From positions 1,364,001 to 1,428,000 of the forward strand of contig NZ_BAAAFC010000001.1 of NCBI RefSeq assembly GCF_039523335.1: a DNA stretch of 64,000 bases, given 5' to 3'. Origin of the DNA: Marinobacter szutsaonensis (GTDB lineage Bacteria > Pseudomonadota > Gammaproteobacteria > Pseudomonadales > Oleiphilaceae). The notes beneath the pieces are model-generated. The model was not told the DNA's origin, did not search any database, and saw only the letters and a program-made list of their open reading frames with translations. Shown piece after piece: positions 54,199-64,000 of the stretch (position 1 is the first letter of the stretch; each line of letters opens with the position of its first letter). The translations under genes were made by a program, and so were the position numbers.

Positions 54199-55117
54199 GG
54201 CGTTTCTCCCTCAGTTCTGAGTACAGGTAAGGCACGATCAGGGCCAGGATGGCACCCAGCATCAGCATGGCGCTGGCCGAACCAAGTCCCATCTGACCGC
54301 GGGTAAAGGTGTGGGCGTACATGAACACCGCCGGCAGGTCGGTGGAATAGCCCGGGCCACCGGCGGTCATCGCCATCACCAGGTCAAAGCTCTTGATGGC
54401 GATATGGGCCAGCACCATTACGGCACTGAAAAACACCGGCCGCAGGGACGGCAGGATGATCTTCCAGTAAATCAGCGGCAGGCTGGCGCCATCGACCCGG
54501 GCGGCCCGGATGATGGAGGAATCCACGCCCCGGAGGCCGGCCAGGAACAGCGCCATCACGAATCCGGAGGCCTGCCAGACCGCCGCCATCACAATGGTGT
54601 AAATAGCCATGTCGGAGCTGACCAGCCAGTCGAAGCTGAACGAAGTCCAGCCCCAGTCATGCATGAGCTTCTCCAGCCCCAGACTGGGGTTCAGGATCCA
54701 CTTCCAGACGGTGCCGGTAACGATCATGGACAGTGCCATGGGGTACAGATAGATGGTGCGGATGGCACCTTCCTGGCGAATCTTCTGATCCAGGAAAATG
54801 GCCAGCACCACACCGATCAGCAGGCAGCTCAGGATGAACAGGCCACCGAAGATACCCAGGTTGACCGAGGCCGTCAGCCAGCGGTCATTGGTCATCAGCT
54901 TGGCGTACTGATCGAATCCGACGAAGTCATAGACCGGCAAGAAGCTGGAACTGGTGAAGGACAGCACACCGGTCCAGAGCATGTAACCGTAGATACCGAT
55001 GCCCACCAGGACAAAGGTGGGGGCCACCACCAGCTTCGGTAACCACCGCTGCAACCCGTCCAGCAGGCGCGACGGTGCCCTGGCCACCCGAGCGGGGTGA
55101 CGTTGAATGTGTTCCAT
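54191..55117 (-). CDS. gtsB: Sugar ABC transporter permease (MalF-like)
   Basis: A 308-residue permease with six helices and the EAA loop IRAARVDGASLPLIYWKIILP in parts, beginning MEHIQRHPARVARAPSRLL. ATG 55117 is chosen because GGGAGAA lies upstream; ten extra codons are possible in a longer frame. It is separated from the binding-protein gene by 53 bp containing a stem-loop. Confidence 0.88.
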   Translation of the reverse strand: MEHIQRHPARVARAPSRLLDGLQRWLPKLVVAPTFVLVGIGIYGYMLWTGVLSFTSSSFLPVYDFVGFDQYAKLMTNDRWLTASVNLGIFGGLFILSCLLIGVVLAIFLDQKIRQEGAIRTIYLYPMALSMIVTGTVWKWILNPSLGLEKLMHDWGWTSFSFDWLVSSDMAIYTIVMAAVWQASGFVMALFLAGLRGVDSSIIRAARVDGASLPLIYWKIILPSLRPVFFSAVMVLAHIAIKSFDLVMAMTAGGPGYSTDLPAVFMYAHTFTRGQMGLGSASAMLMLGAILALIVPYLYSELREKRHD

Positions 55118-55139
55118 GAGAGTTCTCCCGAGAGGATCG

Positions 55140-55163
55140 GGGGCCACCCGGATGGATGGCCCC
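55140..55163. terminator. Stem-loop between binding-protein and permease genes
   Basis: GGGGCCA-N10-TGGCCCC lies just after the gtsA stop. There is no T tract. Such intercistronic hairpins in binding-protein transporter operons commonly stabilise the upstream message and reduce downstream expression, giving excess binding protein. Confidence 0.55.
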
Positions 55164-55170
55164 TACCGGA

Positions 55171-56430
55171 TCAGAGTGCCGCCTGGATGGCAGCCGCCAG
55201 CTGGTCGGTAGCCCGAACCGGATCCTTGTCGTTGGAGTTCACGAAGTTGGTGACAACATCAAAGATCTGGCCCTGGACATAGCTGGTGGTTGCCAGGCCG
55301 TGGGCAAAGCTGGGCACCAGGCCTCCTTCGTCAGCACTGCTCTTGAAGGTGTCCATGGACGCCTGGGCGCAGGCATCAAAACCGGACATATCCATATCGG
55401 TACGGACCGGGATCGAGCCTTTCGCCTCGTTGAACACGGTCTGGAACTCCGGCTCCAGGATGGTCCGGGCCAGATCCTTCTGGGCTTTGGAGTTTTCTTC
55501 ATCGCTCAGGCTGAACATGGCAAAGGAGTCCACGTTGAAGGTGAACTCACCGGTAGTACCCGGAGCCGGCGCGCAGATATAGTCCTCACCCGGGGTCAGG
55601 CCGGCGGCAGTAAACTCGCCCTTGGCCCAGTCACCCATGATCTGCATGGCAGCTTCGCCACGGATCACCATACCGGTGGCAGTGTTCCAGTCGCGGCCCG
55701 CGGCATTGTCGTCCACGTAGCTCATGACCTTGGCGAACTCGGTGAAGACTTCCTCCATCAGGGCGCTGTTGATCACCTCCATGTCATGCTCGACGAAGGC
55801 CTTGGCGTATTCCTCCGGTCCCATGACCGCAAGGGCCACGGCCTCAAAAACGGTGGCGTCCTGCCAGGGCTGACCACCGTGGGCAAGGGGAATCACACCG
55901 GCCGCTTCCAGTTTTTCGGCGGCCTGGTAGAACTCGTCCAGAGTCTTGGGAACGGACAAGCCGGCGTCTTCCAGAACGTCCGGGTTGGCCCACAGCCAGT
56001 TCACCCGGTGCACGTTCACCGGCACCGCCACGTACTCGCCCTCATACTTCATGACGTCAGCGATCACCGGCGGAACCAGCTGGTTCCAGTTGTTGGCTTC
56101 GGCCACGTCGTCCAGGCTGGTCAGAAAGCCCAGCTTGGCCCATTCCCGGATATCCAGACCCTTGATCTGGGCCGCCGCCGGCGGGTTGCCGGACACCGCC
56201 CGGGTCTTGAGCACGGTCATGGCTGCCTCACCGCCACCGCCGGCCACGGCAAAGTCTTTCCAGGTGTGGCCCTGTTCTTCCATCATTTCCTTGAGGGCAG
56301 CCGCGGCGCGGGCCTCGCCACCGGCGGTCCACCAGTGCAGCACTTCCACTTCACCGGCCTGAACGGCCTGGGCCGGCAACAATGCGGCAGTCACGGCCGC
56401 AGCGGTAAGGGTTTTCTTGAATAAGTTCAT
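55171..56430 (-). CDS. gtsA: Periplasmic sugar-binding protein (GtsA-like)
   Basis: A 419-residue solute-binding protein with signal peptide [20 protein letters not shown] followed by QAVQA. The mature start [18 protein letters not shown] and [25 protein letters not shown] in parts match the glucose/mannose-binding GtsA group. ATG 56430 is chosen because AAGGA is well spaced; the ATG two codons earlier is too close to it. Glucose-type specificity is inferred from similarity. Confidence 0.88.
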   Translation of the reverse strand: MNLFKKTLTAAAVTAALLPAQAVQAGEVEVLHWWTAGGEARAAAALKEMMEEQGHTWKDFAVAGGGGEAAMTVLKTRAVSGNPPAAAQIKGLDIREWAKLGFLTSLDDVAEANNWNQLVPPVIADVMKYEGEYVAVPVNVHRVNWLWANPDVLEDAGLSVPKTLDEFYQAAEKLEAAGVIPLAHGGQPWQDATVFEAVALAVMGPEEYAKAFVEHDMEVINSALMEEVFTEFAKVMSYVDDNAAGRDWNTATGMVIRGEAAMQIMGDWAKGEFTAAGLTPGEDYICAPAPGTTGEFTFNVDSFAMFSLSDEENSKAQKDLARTILEPEFQTVFNEAKGSIPVRTDMDMSGFDACAQASMDTFKSSADEGGLVPSFAHGLATTSYVQGQIFDVVTNFVNSNDKDPVRATDQLAAAIQAAL

Positions 56431-56465
56431 GGTCATTCCTTCCTGTTTTGTTGTCTTGATCAGGT

Positions 56466-57926
<1,461 letters not shown>

Positions 57927-57985
57927 TCACAACTCCGGAGTCTATGGCAGTAAACCGAGACGATGAGTATCAAACTGAAAGACCG

Positions 57986-58005
57986 ATGTAACACCCTTGT
58001 TACAT
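57986..58005. promoter_or_regulatory. ATGTAACA palindrome upstream of the porin
   Basis: Perfect arms ATGTAACA and TGTTACAT around CCCT lie 84-103 bp before the porin start and eight bp past the histidine-kinase stop. It could be an operator for sugar-responsive control (by the adjacent response regulator or another factor) or a weak terminator of the kinase message. Confidence 0.4.
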
Positions 58006-58012
58006 TGGCCGG

Positions 58013-59479
58013 TCAGTGCCGGGGCAAGGTCAGAATGACGTGCAGCCCGCCTTCGGGCCGGTTGGCAATGGCCAGCTCTCCACCATGGCTCTGGGCAATG
58101 TTGCGGGCGATTCCCAACCCCAGCCCATGGCCCTGACGCTGGCTGGCATGGAGGCGATAGTAGGGTTCGAAGATCCGTGACAGCTGATCCTCGGGCACCC
58201 CCGGCCCTTCATCTTCCACATGAATCAGCAACCGGCCGGCCTCGTCCTCGATACGCACCCAAGCGGTGTCTCCGTATTTCACGGCATTGTCCACCAGGTT
58301 GCCGAGGCATCGCTTCAGGGCCAGGGGCTTGCCCCAGTATGGTCGACAGTGACCCTCCACGGCCACTTGTCCGGAAGCCTCGCCCTGATAGGCCTCCGCC
58401 ATGCCACGAAGCATACGTTCCAGATCCACCGGCTCGGCGTTCTCATGGATGTCCGTTTCCTTCACGGACTGGAGTGCGTTTTTCACCAGCAGCTCCAGTT
58501 CCTGCAGATCCGCCTCGAGCCGCTCCCGCATGGGCTCGTCCTCGATCAGATCCACCCGTAGCCTCAGTCGAGTAATGGGCGTCTTGAGATCGTGGGAAAT
58601 GGCACGGAACAGCTGCTCCCGGTCACTGATGTAGCTTTGCAGCCGCCGGCGCATGGTGTTGAAGCTGCGGGTAACGGCAACAATCTCGGCGCTGCCCTGC
58701 TCCTTGAGTGGTGGCGGATTATCATCCAGCTGCAGGTCCCGGGTGGCCTTGGCCAATTTGCGCAGCGGGCGTGTCTGTTGCCGTATCAGCCAGGCCAGCA
58801 CCGGGAACAGGATACCGATCATGACCACCACAAACAGGATCTGCTGGCCGGGAACTCCCTCTTCCTCCAGGGAGACGAACGGCGCTGGCAAGGCCGCGGC
58901 CAGGTACAGCCATTCCTCCCGATCCACCTCGATCTGGGTCACCAATACCGGCGGGTTCAGCGGTTCCAGGGTTAACGCGTAATGCGCCCAGGAGCGCGGC
59001 AGGGCGTCCAGGGGCAGTTCGGTATTGAGAATCCTGAGGTCATCGGGATGCACGAAATCCACATGCAGGTTGATCTGGTTACCGAGGCGCTGGCGCAACA
59101 CTGAACGCACTTCCTCCATGACCAGCTGCTTGCGGGCGGTGTCCGGCAATGGCGTCATGTCGATGCGCTTGCTGTTCAGGGAGACAAAGAAACGGGTCCC
59201 GCCCATGTCCCGCAACTGATCCAGCACGATGTGACGGTATTCCTGGGGCAGGGAGTTGAAAAACTGCGCGGTGGCCGAAGCCGACTGGGCCAGGTTGCGG
59301 GTGGTGGCAACCAGACCCTCCTCCTGTTGGGCCCGGTAGGTGGCGACCCAGGCCGCACTGGAGATGACCTGGGCACCGGCCATGGCCAGCAGCGTCAGCA
59401 GCAACACCCGCCCGAGCAGGGATGATGGCACCCAGCGCCAGAGCAGGGAGCGCTCCTTGCCGGCATTATTCAGGGCCAT
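58013..59479 (-). CDS. Sensor histidine kinase of the sugar-uptake locus
   Basis: A 488-residue kinase: TM1 about residues 22-48, a periplasmic region to about 190, TM2 (QQILFVVVMIGILFPVLAWLI), HAMP, the phospho-acceptor in FRAISHDLKTPITRLRLR and an ATPase domain ending GLGLGIARNIAQSHGG. Position next to a GltR-like regulator and sugar transporter suggests a GtrS-type glucose or metabolite sensor. Its start overlaps the response-regulator stop by 14 bases. Confidence 0.85.
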   Translation of the reverse strand: MALNNAGKERSLLWRWVPSSLLGRVLLLTLLAMAGAQVISSAAWVATYRAQQEEGLVATTRNLAQSASATAQFFNSLPQEYRHIVLDQLRDMGGTRFFVSLNSKRIDMTPLPDTARKQLVMEEVRSVLRQRLGNQINLHVDFVHPDDLRILNTELPLDALPRSWAHYALTLEPLNPPVLVTQIEVDREEWLYLAAALPAPFVSLEEEGVPGQQILFVVVMIGILFPVLAWLIRQQTRPLRKLAKATRDLQLDDNPPPLKEQGSAEIVAVTRSFNTMRRRLQSYISDREQLFRAISHDLKTPITRLRLRVDLIEDEPMRERLEADLQELELLVKNALQSVKETDIHENAEPVDLERMLRGMAEAYQGEASGQVAVEGHCRPYWGKPLALKRCLGNLVDNAVKYGDTAWVRIEDEAGRLLIHVEDEGPGVPEDQLSRIFEPYYRLHASQRQGHGLGLGIARNIAQSHGGELAIANRPEGGLHVILTLPRH

Positions 59480-60182
59480 GACTTACCGTGGCGGCGAGCA
59501 GATACCCTGCTCCCCGCACCGTCTTGATCAGCCTCGGGTTACGCCCCTGATCCCCGAGCCGCTGGCGAAGCCGGCTGACCGCCACATCCACTACCCGGTC
59601 CAACGGCATGGACTCGCGCCCCCGGGTAACATCGGAAATGGTATCCCGGTCCAGGACCTGGTTGGGATGGCTCAGAAACAGCTGCAGCAGGGCGAAATCG
59701 GCACCGGACAGCGCTGTCGACTCGCCATTCTCGTCGACCAGCTCATGGGCCAGAGTATCCAGGCGCCAGCGGTCGAAAAGGATGAAACGGGGGTTTTCGG
59801 CCCTGGCGAACCGGGCCCGTCGCAACAGCGCCTTGACGCGGGCCTGCAGCTCCCGGGCACTGAATGGTTTGGCCAGGTAATCGTCGGCGCCGATCTCCAG
59901 GCCCACCACCCGGTCGGTCTCGTCGGAGCTCGCAGTCAACATGATGATGGGCACCTGGGAATGCTCCCGGATCTGCCGGCACAGGGTGAAGCCGTCATCG
60001 CCCGGCAGCATCACATCCAGCACGATCAGGTCGGCAGGCCGCTCCCCGAGCAGCTGCCGCATCTGGTCACCATCCCCGGCGGTCCGTATGTCATACCCGA
60101 CCCGGGACAGATGCTCCTGCAGCAACTCCCGGATGGCGGCATCGTCATCGACCACCAGGATCGACGCTTTGGTTTCAGTCAT
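59466..60182 (-). CDS. OmpR-family response regulator (GltR-like)
   Basis: A 238-residue regulator with a receiver domain (ILVVDDDAAIR; phospho-Asp in LIVLDVMLPGDDGF; Lys in DDYLAKPFSARELQARV) and a winged-helix DNA-binding domain (DRDTISDVTRGRESMPLDRVVDVAVSRLRQRLGD in parts). With the following kinase it probably controls the porin/gts operon, as GltR does in pseudomonads (inference). Confidence 0.87.
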   Translation of the reverse strand: MTETKASILVVDDDAAIRELLQEHLSRVGYDIRTAGDGDQMRQLLGERPADLIVLDVMLPGDDGFTLCRQIREHSQVPIIMLTASSDETDRVVGLEIGADDYLAKPFSARELQARVKALLRRARFARAENPRFILFDRWRLDTLAHELVDENGESTALSGADFALLQLFLSHPNQVLDRDTISDVTRGRESMPLDRVVDVAVSRLRQRLGDQGRNPRLIKTVRGAGYLLAATVSHGPE

Positions 60183-60303
60183 GGACTCGGATCTTGTTGT
60201 TTTTCATGGTTACAAGGATATGCGCAAACGTTGTACGGCAAAAGCCCGAAGAGCCTGCTAGGCTAACGCCATGATTGTCAACAACAGGGACGAGACGACC
60301 ATC

Positions 60304-61533
60304 ATGATTGCCAGGCTGCTACGGCTATTGCCAGTATTGGCGCCTTCCATAACCGTGGCGGAACCAAGAGTCCTGGAACTCTATACCTACGAGGCTCCCC
60401 CTTACCAGTTGCAAACACAGGTTCTCGACCAGAGAGTCTCTGTTGCCGGTGAAACCGTGAACACGGTGACCTGCGCCGTCCGCCAGGCCGGGTGGTCTGT
60501 CCGGATTCGCCTTACGCCACAGAACCGGGCGCTGCATGAACTCAGGCGCAACATGATAGACGGCTACTTTGCCATCGACGCTTCCACCGACCTGGACACG
60601 GCGGCCCGCCGGAGCGACCCGGTCGCCCTCGAGAAATGGTACTTTTTCAGCACCGAAACGCAGCCAAACCCTGAACAGGGCCGCATCGGCGTGGTGGACG
60701 GCAGTAATGAGCTGGCGTGGCTGGAGTCCGAGGGACTGAACGATGCTCTGACCGTCACCACCCCGGAACAGCTGTTGGCGTTGCTGAACAGGCACCGGAT
60801 CGATGCGGCCCTGATGGACCGCCGCGTGATGGAAGCGCTGGACGGCCCGACCGGGGAATACCTGGAAACCATGCACATGCAGTTTGCACGCTACGCCCCT
60901 CTGTACCTGTATCTCAATCGCCAATTTGACGCCTCGCACCCCGGCTTCATGCCCGCGTTCAACCAGGCTCTTCCGGACTGCATGGAAGAGCACATCATGC
61001 TCTCTTCGACCGAACGCCGGCTGGCCGGACACCTGGCCAAATCATTGCTGCAAGAGCTGGCACTACGGGTCGATCTCTTGCAGGCAGTGACCGACGGACC
61101 CTCTATCGAGAACATCGATGAAATACAGGAGATTGATCGGGACTGGCAGGCACTGGCCCCTGAAAAGGCCACTCCCCTGGCCCAACAAATACTGGAATTA
61201 CCAGCTTCAAAAGCACTTCAGGCCTGGGCTGCCAATTATCCGAACCTGGTGACCGAAGTCCTCCTCATTAACGGCTCTGGCACGATCATCGCCATGAGCC
61301 GTCTTTCATCCGACTTCTGGCAAGGAGACGAGCCGAAGTTCCAGCGTCTGGTGGATAGAGCCCCTGGCGACAGCGACCTTTATATTTCCCCGATCCGCTA
61401 TGACAGCTCTACAGCCCGGTTCCAGATCATTGTCAGTGCACCGGTGTCTGGCGACGGTGGCTCAAGTGTCAGCGGCGTGATCGCCATCGGTCTTGACGTG
61501 GCCTCCGCGCTGAGCGCAGCGGAGGGCCAATAA
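60304..61533 (+). CDS. Orphan periplasmic solute-binding-like protein with C-terminal sensor-like domain
   Basis: A 409-residue secreted protein with signal peptide MIARLLRLLPVLAPSITVA. Residues about 20-250 resemble family-3 solute-binding proteins (LYTYEAPPYQL, RRNMIDGYFAIDAS, GRIGVVDGSNE). The last 120 residues (LQAWAANYPNLVTEVLLINGSG, SSVSGVIAIGLDVASAL) look like a PDC/Cache-type ligand domain. There is no kinase, cyclase or chemotaxis output domain and no transporter beside it. ATG 60304 gives a cleaner signal peptide; ATG 60271 would add an acidic leader. It is convergent with ftsH, seven bp apart. Confidence 0.65.
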   Translation: MIARLLRLLPVLAPSITVAEPRVLELYTYEAPPYQLQTQVLDQRVSVAGETVNTVTCAVRQAGWSVRIRLTPQNRALHELRRNMIDGYFAIDASTDLDTAARRSDPVALEKWYFFSTETQPNPEQGRIGVVDGSNELAWLESEGLNDALTVTTPEQLLALLNRHRIDAALMDRRVMEALDGPTGEYLETMHMQFARYAPLYLYLNRQFDASHPGFMPAFNQALPDCMEEHIMLSSTERRLAGHLAKSLLQELALRVDLLQAVTDGPSIENIDEIQEIDRDWQALAPEKATPLAQQILELPASKALQAWAANYPNLVTEVLLINGSGTIIAMSRLSSDFWQGDEPKFQRLVDRAPGDSDLYISPIRYDSSTARFQIIVSAPVSGDGGSSVSGVIAIGLDVASALSAAEGQ

Positions 61534-61540
61534 CAACTGC

Positions 61541-63514
61541 TCAGGGCTGCCCTTCGGTTGACTTTTCGACTTGCTGACCGCCGCTGTCACTGATATCCAG
61601 CAGCGAGTCGATCTCGCGTGCCTCCAGGGTCTCGGCCTCGATAAGCCTTGAGGCCAGGCGCTCAAGCTGGGACCGGTGGCATTCCAGGCGTTCTGTCACT
61701 TGTTTCTCGATGCCTGTAATCAGCCTCCTTACCTCATCGTCCACTTTCTCGGCCGTGGCCTCACTGAAGTCCCGCTCGCGGGAAATCTCGTGCCCCAGAA
61801 AGACTTCTTCCTGGCTTGAGCTCACCGAGACCGGGCCAATGGCCTCGCTCATACCCCAGCGTGAAACCATTCTCCGGGCAAGTTTGGTCGCCTGCTCAAT
61901 GTCGTTTTCGGCTCCACTACTGACTTCGCCGAAAATCAGGCGCTCGGAAACACGACCGCCCAGCATCACGGCGATACGGTCCCGGGCATAGGAGGCGGTC
62001 ATATTCAGACGCTCCTCGTCCGGTGCCTGCTCGGTCAGGCCGAGTGCCCGGCCCCGAGGAATTATCGTGACTTTTTCCAACGGATCCGCCTTGGGGAACA
62101 ACAGCGCTGTCAGCGCATGACCAGATTCGTGGAAGGCAATCACCTTTTTTTCCTCATCGCTGAGGGTCTGCTCACGCTCAGCCCCCATCAGGATCTTGTC
62201 TCTGGCCATGTCGAAATGGGCCATGGCAACCAACTTGCTGTCGTCTCGCCCGGCGAACAGCGCCGCTTCGTTCGCCAGGTTTTCCAGGTCTGCCCCGGAA
62301 AACCCGACGGTTCGACGAGCCACTGCCGCGAGATCTACATCGTCACCCAACGGCATGGCTTTGGTATGGATTTCAAGAATCTGCTCCCGGGCTTTCCTGT
62401 GAGGGCTATCCAAAGTCACCTTCCGATCGAACCGCCCCGGCCGCATCAGTGCAGAGTCCAGTACGTCCGGCCGGTTGGTGGCGGCAATCACGACAACTGC
62501 TTCGTGGGGTGAGAAACCGTCCATTTCCGACAGAATCTGGTTCAGAGTCTGCTCCCGCTCGTCGTGCCCTCCGCCAACGCCGGCGCCGCGAGAACGACCG
62601 ATAGCGTCCAGTTCATCAATGAAGATGATCGACGGCGCTTCCTTACGGGCTTCTTCAAACATGTTGCGCACCCGCGATGCCCCGACGCCAACAAACATTT
62701 CAATAAACTCGGAACCGGATATGGAGAAGAACGGTACATCGGCCTCGCCGGCAACCGCTCTTGCCATGAGAGTTTTGCCGGTGCCGGGCGGCCCGACCAT
62801 CAGCACTCCACGGGGCAGCTTGGCGCCCAGGCGCTGGTAATAGGACGGGTTCTTGAGATAGTCGACAATTTCCGTCAGGTCCTTCTTGGCGCCGTCCGAC
62901 CCGGCGATGTCCTCAAAGGTCTTTCCGGGCTCGTCCCTCTGGAACCGCTTAGCCTTGGACTTGCCCATGCTGAACAGGCCGCCACCTTGCTGGCCGCCCA
63001 TCTGGCGAGCCATACGCTGCCAGAAATAGATGAACACGCCCAGAATGATCAGCCAGGGTAGAAAATTCACCAGCATCCGCGACAACAGATCCGGTCCGGA
63101 TTCCTTGGCCGTGATCGGCACTCCGTTCTGTTCCAGAAGCTCCACGATCCGTGTTTCGCCCACCTCGGGAACCTGGCTCTGGAACAGCGTTTCTCCGGAA
63201 CTGTCACCACTCCCTTCTGCGGCCTTGAGGGTACCGCGCACCTGATGACCTTCAATCGTGACTTCCGAGACCTGCCCGGCGGTCACCCGTTCCTTGAACT
63301 CGGTAAACGTCAACTGTTCAAGATTTGACTGACTGAACATCTGTATCGCGTAGAAAACCAGAAACGCGACAAGCAGGAAATTCACCACCCGAAGCCATTG
63401 GGGCGGTTCGTTCTGCTGCCCCTGGTCCGACATCGGGTCACTGGGACCCTGCTGCAGTCTTTCCTGATCCTGCCGATTATCCTGTTGATTGGACCGTTGG
63501 GCGTGGTCAGGCAT
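61541..63514 (-). CDS. ftsH: FtsH-type AAA+ membrane zinc protease
   Basis: A 657-residue protease. A hydrophilic Gln/Asp-rich N-terminal tail of about 40 residues precedes TM1 ([19 protein letters not shown]), a periplasmic domain and TM2 ([16 protein letters not shown]). The AAA module has Walker A GPPGTGKT, Walker [12 protein letters not shown] and an SRH, followed by the zinc motif HESGH. The neighbours (fadJ-like upstream, no rrmJ, folP or glmM) differ from the standard ftsH locus, so it is probably a second paralogue. ATG 63514 has AAGGAG; the longer frame overlaps the fadJ-like gene. Confidence 0.88.
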   Translation of the reverse strand: MPDHAQRSNQQDNRQDQERLQQGPSDPMSDQGQQNEPPQWLRVVNFLLVAFLVFYAIQMFSQSNLEQLTFTEFKERVTAGQVSEVTIEGHQVRGTLKAAEGSGDSSGETLFQSQVPEVGETRIVELLEQNGVPITAKESGPDLLSRMLVNFLPWLIILGVFIYFWQRMARQMGGQQGGGLFSMGKSKAKRFQRDEPGKTFEDIAGSDGAKKDLTEIVDYLKNPSYYQRLGAKLPRGVLMVGPPGTGKTLMARAVAGEADVPFFSISGSEFIEMFVGVGASRVRNMFEEARKEAPSIIFIDELDAIGRSRGAGVGGGHDEREQTLNQILSEMDGFSPHEAVVVIAATNRPDVLDSALMRPGRFDRKVTLDSPHRKAREQILEIHTKAMPLGDDVDLAAVARRTVGFSGADLENLANEAALFAGRDDSKLVAMAHFDMARDKILMGAEREQTLSDEEKKVIAFHESGHALTALLFPKADPLEKVTIIPRGRALGLTEQAPDEERLNMTASYARDRIAVMLGGRVSERLIFGEVSSGAENDIEQATKLARRMVSRWGMSEAIGPVSVSSSQEEVFLGHEISRERDFSEATAEKVDDEVRRLITGIEKQVTERLECHRSQLERLASRLIEAETLEAREIDSLLDISDSGGQQVEKSTEGQP

Positions 63515-63539
63515 GTATTCTCCTTGGTTGTCTGTACGT

Positions 63540-64000
63540 TCAGTGCCAGCCGTCGTCCGGCTGGAAGCGGTCCCCGTGGGCCTGCGCCAGCTTTTCGAGA
63601 GACTCGCGAATGTTTTCGACGCCGCGTTTGCGGGCATAGTTCATCGGGCCACCACGGAACGGCGCAAAGCCGGTACCGAAAATCATGGCGCCGTCCACTG
63701 TTGCTTCGTCCTCAACCACCTGCTCACGCAGACAAGCCATGCAGGCGTTCAGCATGGGGAGGATCAGTCGGTCCAGCGCGTCATCCGGGCTGGCCTCTGA
63801 CGGGTCTTTCTTGTCAGCCTTACCCTTTTTCCACTTGTAGAGGCCTTCGCCGGTCTTCTTGCCGAGCTTTCCGTCATCCACTTTCTGCCGGAGCCAGTCC
63901 GGGGCCGACGGCATTGAGGTATCCAGCCGCTCCCTCAGCATGTCGGCGACGCTCAGACAGATATCCAGCCCCACCTGATCCGCCAGCTCGATCGGCCCCA
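63540..64000 (-). CDS. C-terminal part of a FadJ/FadB-like beta-oxidation protein (partial)
   Basis: An open frame running off the right edge; 152 complete codons are visible. It reads GPIELADQVGLDICLSVADML at the edge in parts, a motif of the 3-hydroxyacyl-CoA dehydrogenase C-terminal domain, then GKKTGEGLYKW and the second C-terminal domain (PMLNACMACLREQVVEDEATVDGAMIFGTGFAPFRGGP in parts). The N-terminal hydratase and NAD-binding parts lie outside. It is 25 bp upstream of ftsH on the same strand. Confidence 0.88.
   Translation of the reverse strand, partial: GPIELADQVGLDICLSVADMLRERLDTSMPSAPDWLRQKVDDGKLGKKTGEGLYKWKKGKADKKDPSEASPDDALDRLILPMLNACMACLREQVVEDEATVDGAMIFGTGFAPFRGGPMNYARKRGVENIRESLEKLAQAHGDRFQPDDGWH

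Overview
The window looks like a chromosomal segment of a denitrifying, lipid-storing marine gammaproteobacterium, most likely Marinobacter or a close relative. This is inferred from gene content and order: a wax ester synthase, a DesT/DesC/DesB desaturase set, and nos and nar clusters arranged much as in Pseudomonadales and Marinobacter. No rRNA, tRNA, phage or transposase gene was seen.

Layout. 1-8.3 kb: a PhoD-like phosphohydrolase, a TonB-dependent receptor followed by a TrpB2-type enzyme, LrgAB membrane proteins and a wax ester synthase. 8.3-11.4 kb: divergent desT/desCB. 11.4-14.2 kb: an NsrR-type NO sensor, two small membrane proteins, an Fe-S-repair-type hemerythrin and moaA. 14.25-22.2 kb: nosRZDFYL (minus strand). 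22.3-24.1 kb: two uncharacterised small proteins and a Dnr-type regulator. 24.3-33.5 kb: narK-narGHJI-ppiC (minus strand), divergent from narXL (33.65-36.2 kb). 36.3-41 kb: ubiT, a bacteriohemerythrin, an NfuA/SufT hybrid, an orphan SdhB-like protein, DUF2892, DUF488 and rnk. 41-46.1 kb: TetR plus an RND pump. 46.2-50.3 kb: a c-type cytochrome, ubiVU and hemN. 50.6-52.2 kb: an FeS-type photolyase. 52.2-60.2 kb: a sugar ABC transporter, a porin and a two-component system. 60.3-64 kb: an orphan periplasmic binding protein, a second-type FtsH and the end of a fadJ-like gene.

Much of the middle of the window fits one anaerobic programme. It has nitrate import, sensing and reduction (NarK, NarXL, NarGHJI), N2O reduction (Nos), molybdenum cofactor synthesis (MoaA), O2-independent haem synthesis (HemN), O2-independent ubiquinone synthesis (UbiT/U/V), and NO-linked regulation or repair (NsrR, Dnr, hemerythrins). 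Fnr/Anr-like boxes precede several of these genes. Nitrite and NO reductases are not in the window.

Two families of non-coding structured repeats are scattered through the anaerobic genes. One is a 30-bp hairpin with arms GGGGTCAGATGAA or variants, with 12 copies in five places, often tandem at about 60-68 bp. The other has two copies of a 57-nt core, 55/57 identical, enclosed by long inverted arms whose sequence differs between copies while pairing within each copy is kept. These, a 12-base G tract, and unusual Fe-S proteins are the main points for follow-up.
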